From Sphingobacteriales bacterium (GTDB lineage: Bacteria > Bacteroidota > Bacteroidia > Chitinophagales > Chitinophagaceae): a DNA stretch of 64,000 nucleotides. The notes below the pieces were generated by a model. It was not told the origin of the DNA and ran no database searches. It saw nothing but the letters and a program-made list of their open reading frames with translations. The stretch covers positions 1-64,000 of the forward strand of contig SEFT01000006.1 of NCBI GenBank assembly GCA_004144175.1, in the 5' to 3' direction. Made by a program: the position numbers and the translations under genes. Shown piece by piece: positions 62,471-64,000 of the stretch; position 1 is the stretch's first letter, and each line of letters opens with the position of its first letter.

Positions 62471-62744
62471 TTTATAAAGGTAATCAGTTTGGAAATTACC
62501 CGTTTTTCAACTGACTCTTAGCGTGATATGATAGCAGGAGTCTGCAATGACGTGTATATCTGGCTATACAGTATTGTATAATTAGCTATTGCAGACAATG
62601 ATCGCCTTAGCCTGAACTGCAAAAAAGATTTCGTCTGATGAAGACAGCTATTCGTCGAATCAAAACACGCATTCGGCAGATGTGACAATCTTTCCGGTAA
62701 TAGCCAGATTAAATTTATTTAAACATAAACACATACCACGCCTT
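62471..62744. other. Intergenic region with distant inverted repeat
   Basis: About 274 bp. GTCTGCAAT (62540-62548) and ATTGCAGAC (62588-62596) pair across 39 nt and may form a structured leader. No promoter called. Confidence 0.5.
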
Positions 62745-63482
62745 ATGAAAAAGATCCTTTCGTTTTTTGCACTATGCACCTTGGCTGTAAGTGCCAACGC
62801 ACAAATAAGCTTTTGCCCGGGCGGCTATTGGAGCACTCCCGGATGCCCTACTACTGTGCCTACCTTGACAGACTCCTGGGTAATGATCGGAAATACGAAC
62901 CCCGCCCTGCCTGCATCAGTGCCAGGTTCACCGGTGCCGCAGATGCCCAGCTTAACGATAGAAACGGCTTCGGGCGAAATGGACGTCGCTCCATCGCTGC
63001 TTATAAAAAATGCCAGGAAGCCAAGTGACCAGATAGATGATAATATAGCCCAGGTAATGATGGGTTCAACAGCCATTCCAGGGTATTGGAAGGATGTTTT
63101 CGTGATAGACGGAAATGGAAAAACTCATATCGGAGTGAGCCCATCCTTTCACTCAAAGCCCTTCGGATTTAACTTATATGTGGCACAGGGTATACTGACC
63201 GAGCGAGTAAAGGTAGCAACACTGAAAAGTTCGGAATGGCCTGACTACGTCTTTGCTAAAGACTATGACCTGATGTCTTTACCTGAACTTGAATCTTACC
63301 TGGAAAAAAATAAACATCTTCCTGATGTGCCATCGGCGAAGGAAGTGGAAAGTGATGGTTTAGACCTGGCCGAAATGGACGCTAAGCTTTTGCGTAAGAT
63401 CGAAGAGCTTACACTATATATGATAGATCTGAAAAAAGACAACGATGAACTTCGCAAAAAGATAGCAGAGCTTAGAAAATAG
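62745..63482 (+). CDS. Secreted protein with S74-tail-like C-terminal region
   Basis: 245 aa from ATG 62745 (MKKILSFFALCTLAVSANAQ), giving a signal peptide that the longer frame lacks. The C-terminal third (WPDYVFAKDYDLMSLPELES, EKNKHLPDVPSAKEVESDGL, AEMDAKLLRKIEELTLYMID) is the conserved tail common in Bacteroidota proteins, resembling phage tail-fibre or intramolecular-chaperone regions with a coiled coil at the end. It may trimerise. Function unknown. The next gene follows at 29 bp. Confidence 0.8.
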   Translation: MKKILSFFALCTLAVSANAQISFCPGGYWSTPGCPTTVPTLTDSWVMIGNTNPALPASVPGSPVPQMPSLTIETASGEMDVAPSLLIKNARKPSDQIDDNIAQVMMGSTAIPGYWKDVFVIDGNGKTHIGVSPSFHSKPFGFNLYVAQGILTERVKVATLKSSEWPDYVFAKDYDLMSLPELESYLEKNKHLPDVPSAKEVESDGLDLAEMDAKLLRKIEELTLYMIDLKKDNDELRKKIAELRK

Positions 63483-63511
63483 ATCATTGATAACTTTTAA
63501 AACAAACCAGT

Positions 63512-64000
63512 ATGTTAAGACTAATGATACTGTTTGTTTTAGTCATATCAATGGTTAAAACAAACGCGCAAACTGTTTATGAGCAGTTTTTGCAGAGAGA
63601 AAGCAAAGATAGAATGCTTTTGAAACTACATCCCGATGCAACTATGGAGGATGTTGATGCAGTGTTGAGAAAAGTAGCTGACGACCGCAACTTTTCTACA
63701 TCGTCACAAGGTGTTGCCGGGTACTTTGTGCTTGACCGTAAACCAGGCAGCAACATCTCTAAAGAAGACGCTCTAAGAGCTTATATGTCCGAGCCATACA
63801 TAGCATACGCGTCTTTCGTCTTTATGGATGACGAAGAAACCTTTACGGGATATGCCAATGATATTTTCGTAAAGGCAAAGCCAGGCGTATCAAGAGATGA
63901 AATCATAGCCTTGGCTAAAAGATATGGCATGACAGGCATACTCGACTACAGGCCACAACGCAACATTTATCAATTATACTTCGATAAAGAGGGCAATACA
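63512..64000 (+). CDS. Secreted protein, N-terminal part (possible subtilase pro-region)
   Basis: Runs off the right edge; 163 codons seen from ATG 63512. Signal peptide (LMILFVLVISMVKTNAQ). The rest has two repeated alpha/beta units; the second, NDIFVKAKPGVSRDEIIALA then KRYGMTGILDYRPQRNIYQL, resembles the inhibitor I9-type pro-domains that precede S8 subtilases in Bacteroidota. The catalytic domain, if present, is outside the window. Confidence 0.6.
   Translation, partial: MLRLMILFVLVISMVKTNAQTVYEQFLQRESKDRMLLKLHPDATMEDVDAVLRKVADDRNFSTSSQGVAGYFVLDRKPGSNISKEDALRAYMSEPYIAYASFVFMDDEETFTGYANDIFVKAKPGVSRDEIIALAKRYGMTGILDYRPQRNIYQLYFDKEGNT

Overview
The window looks like a chromosome segment of a mid-GC Bacteroidota bacterium, probably of the Chitinophagaceae or a neighbouring family. 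The evidence is: many secreted proteins with type IX secretion system (T9SS) C-terminal sorting domains; promoters of the Bacteroidota sigma-A type (TTTG or TTG, then about 19 bp, then TAnnTTTG) a short way before starts; SusC-like TonB receptor architecture; HmuY, GldM-type and WGxxGxxG-type proteins; and a tRNA gene without an encoded CCA. The species cannot be fixed from the sequence alone.

Layout. 0-5 kb (minus strand): an XRE regulator fragment, the chaperone pair grpE-dnaJ, and a tight three-gene unit (LolE/FtsX-like permease, FemAB-like transferase, GNAT acetyltransferase). 5-13.5 kb is accessory: a 960-aa T9SS protein, a cluster of hairpin-ended small repeats, a duplicated two-PAS-domain gene (one copy with a stop codon), a free-standing GldM-C-like secreted protein and unknown secreted proteins. 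13.6-35.9 kb is mostly housekeeping: lon, a TlpA-like thioredoxin lipoprotein, HmuY-like lipoprotein, atpD-atpC, a multi-PAS histidine kinase, htpG, a B12-binding radical SAM enzyme, two small Spy/CpxP-like proteins, a CDGSH protein, a NarL-type regulator, a TonB-domain protein and a PLP-dependent decarboxylase. 36-49 kb is cell-surface: a multiply frameshifted T9SS pseudogene, a 2054-aa repeat adhesin, a TonB-dependent receptor behind a palindromic operator, and a secreted esterase.

49.9-52.6 kb is an AT-rich island. It carries a two-gene overlapping operon (a protein with the tail I associate with AbiTii defence proteins, plus a HEPN-like protein with an R-x5-H motif), followed by remnants of signalling genes. 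This is the best candidate for an undescribed defence or toxin system. 52.9-56 kb is an NAD salvage unit: an NrtR-type Nudix regulator, a PRPP synthetase and nicotinamide phosphoribosyltransferase. Two 19-bp operator-like sites spaced 52 bp apart lie between the regulator and the enzymes. 56-58.1 kb has two AT-rich unknown genes and a tRNA-Pro(GGG) whose 3' half and terminator are duplicated about 0.76 kb away, bracketing an Asp-rich WGxxGxxG protein. 58.2-64 kb has T9SS proteins, a di-heme cytochrome c peroxidase, an S74-tail-like protein and the start of a possible subtilase.

Most convergent gene pairs are separated by clear rho-independent terminators. Assignments rest on motifs read by eye and remembered family features; no database search was run.
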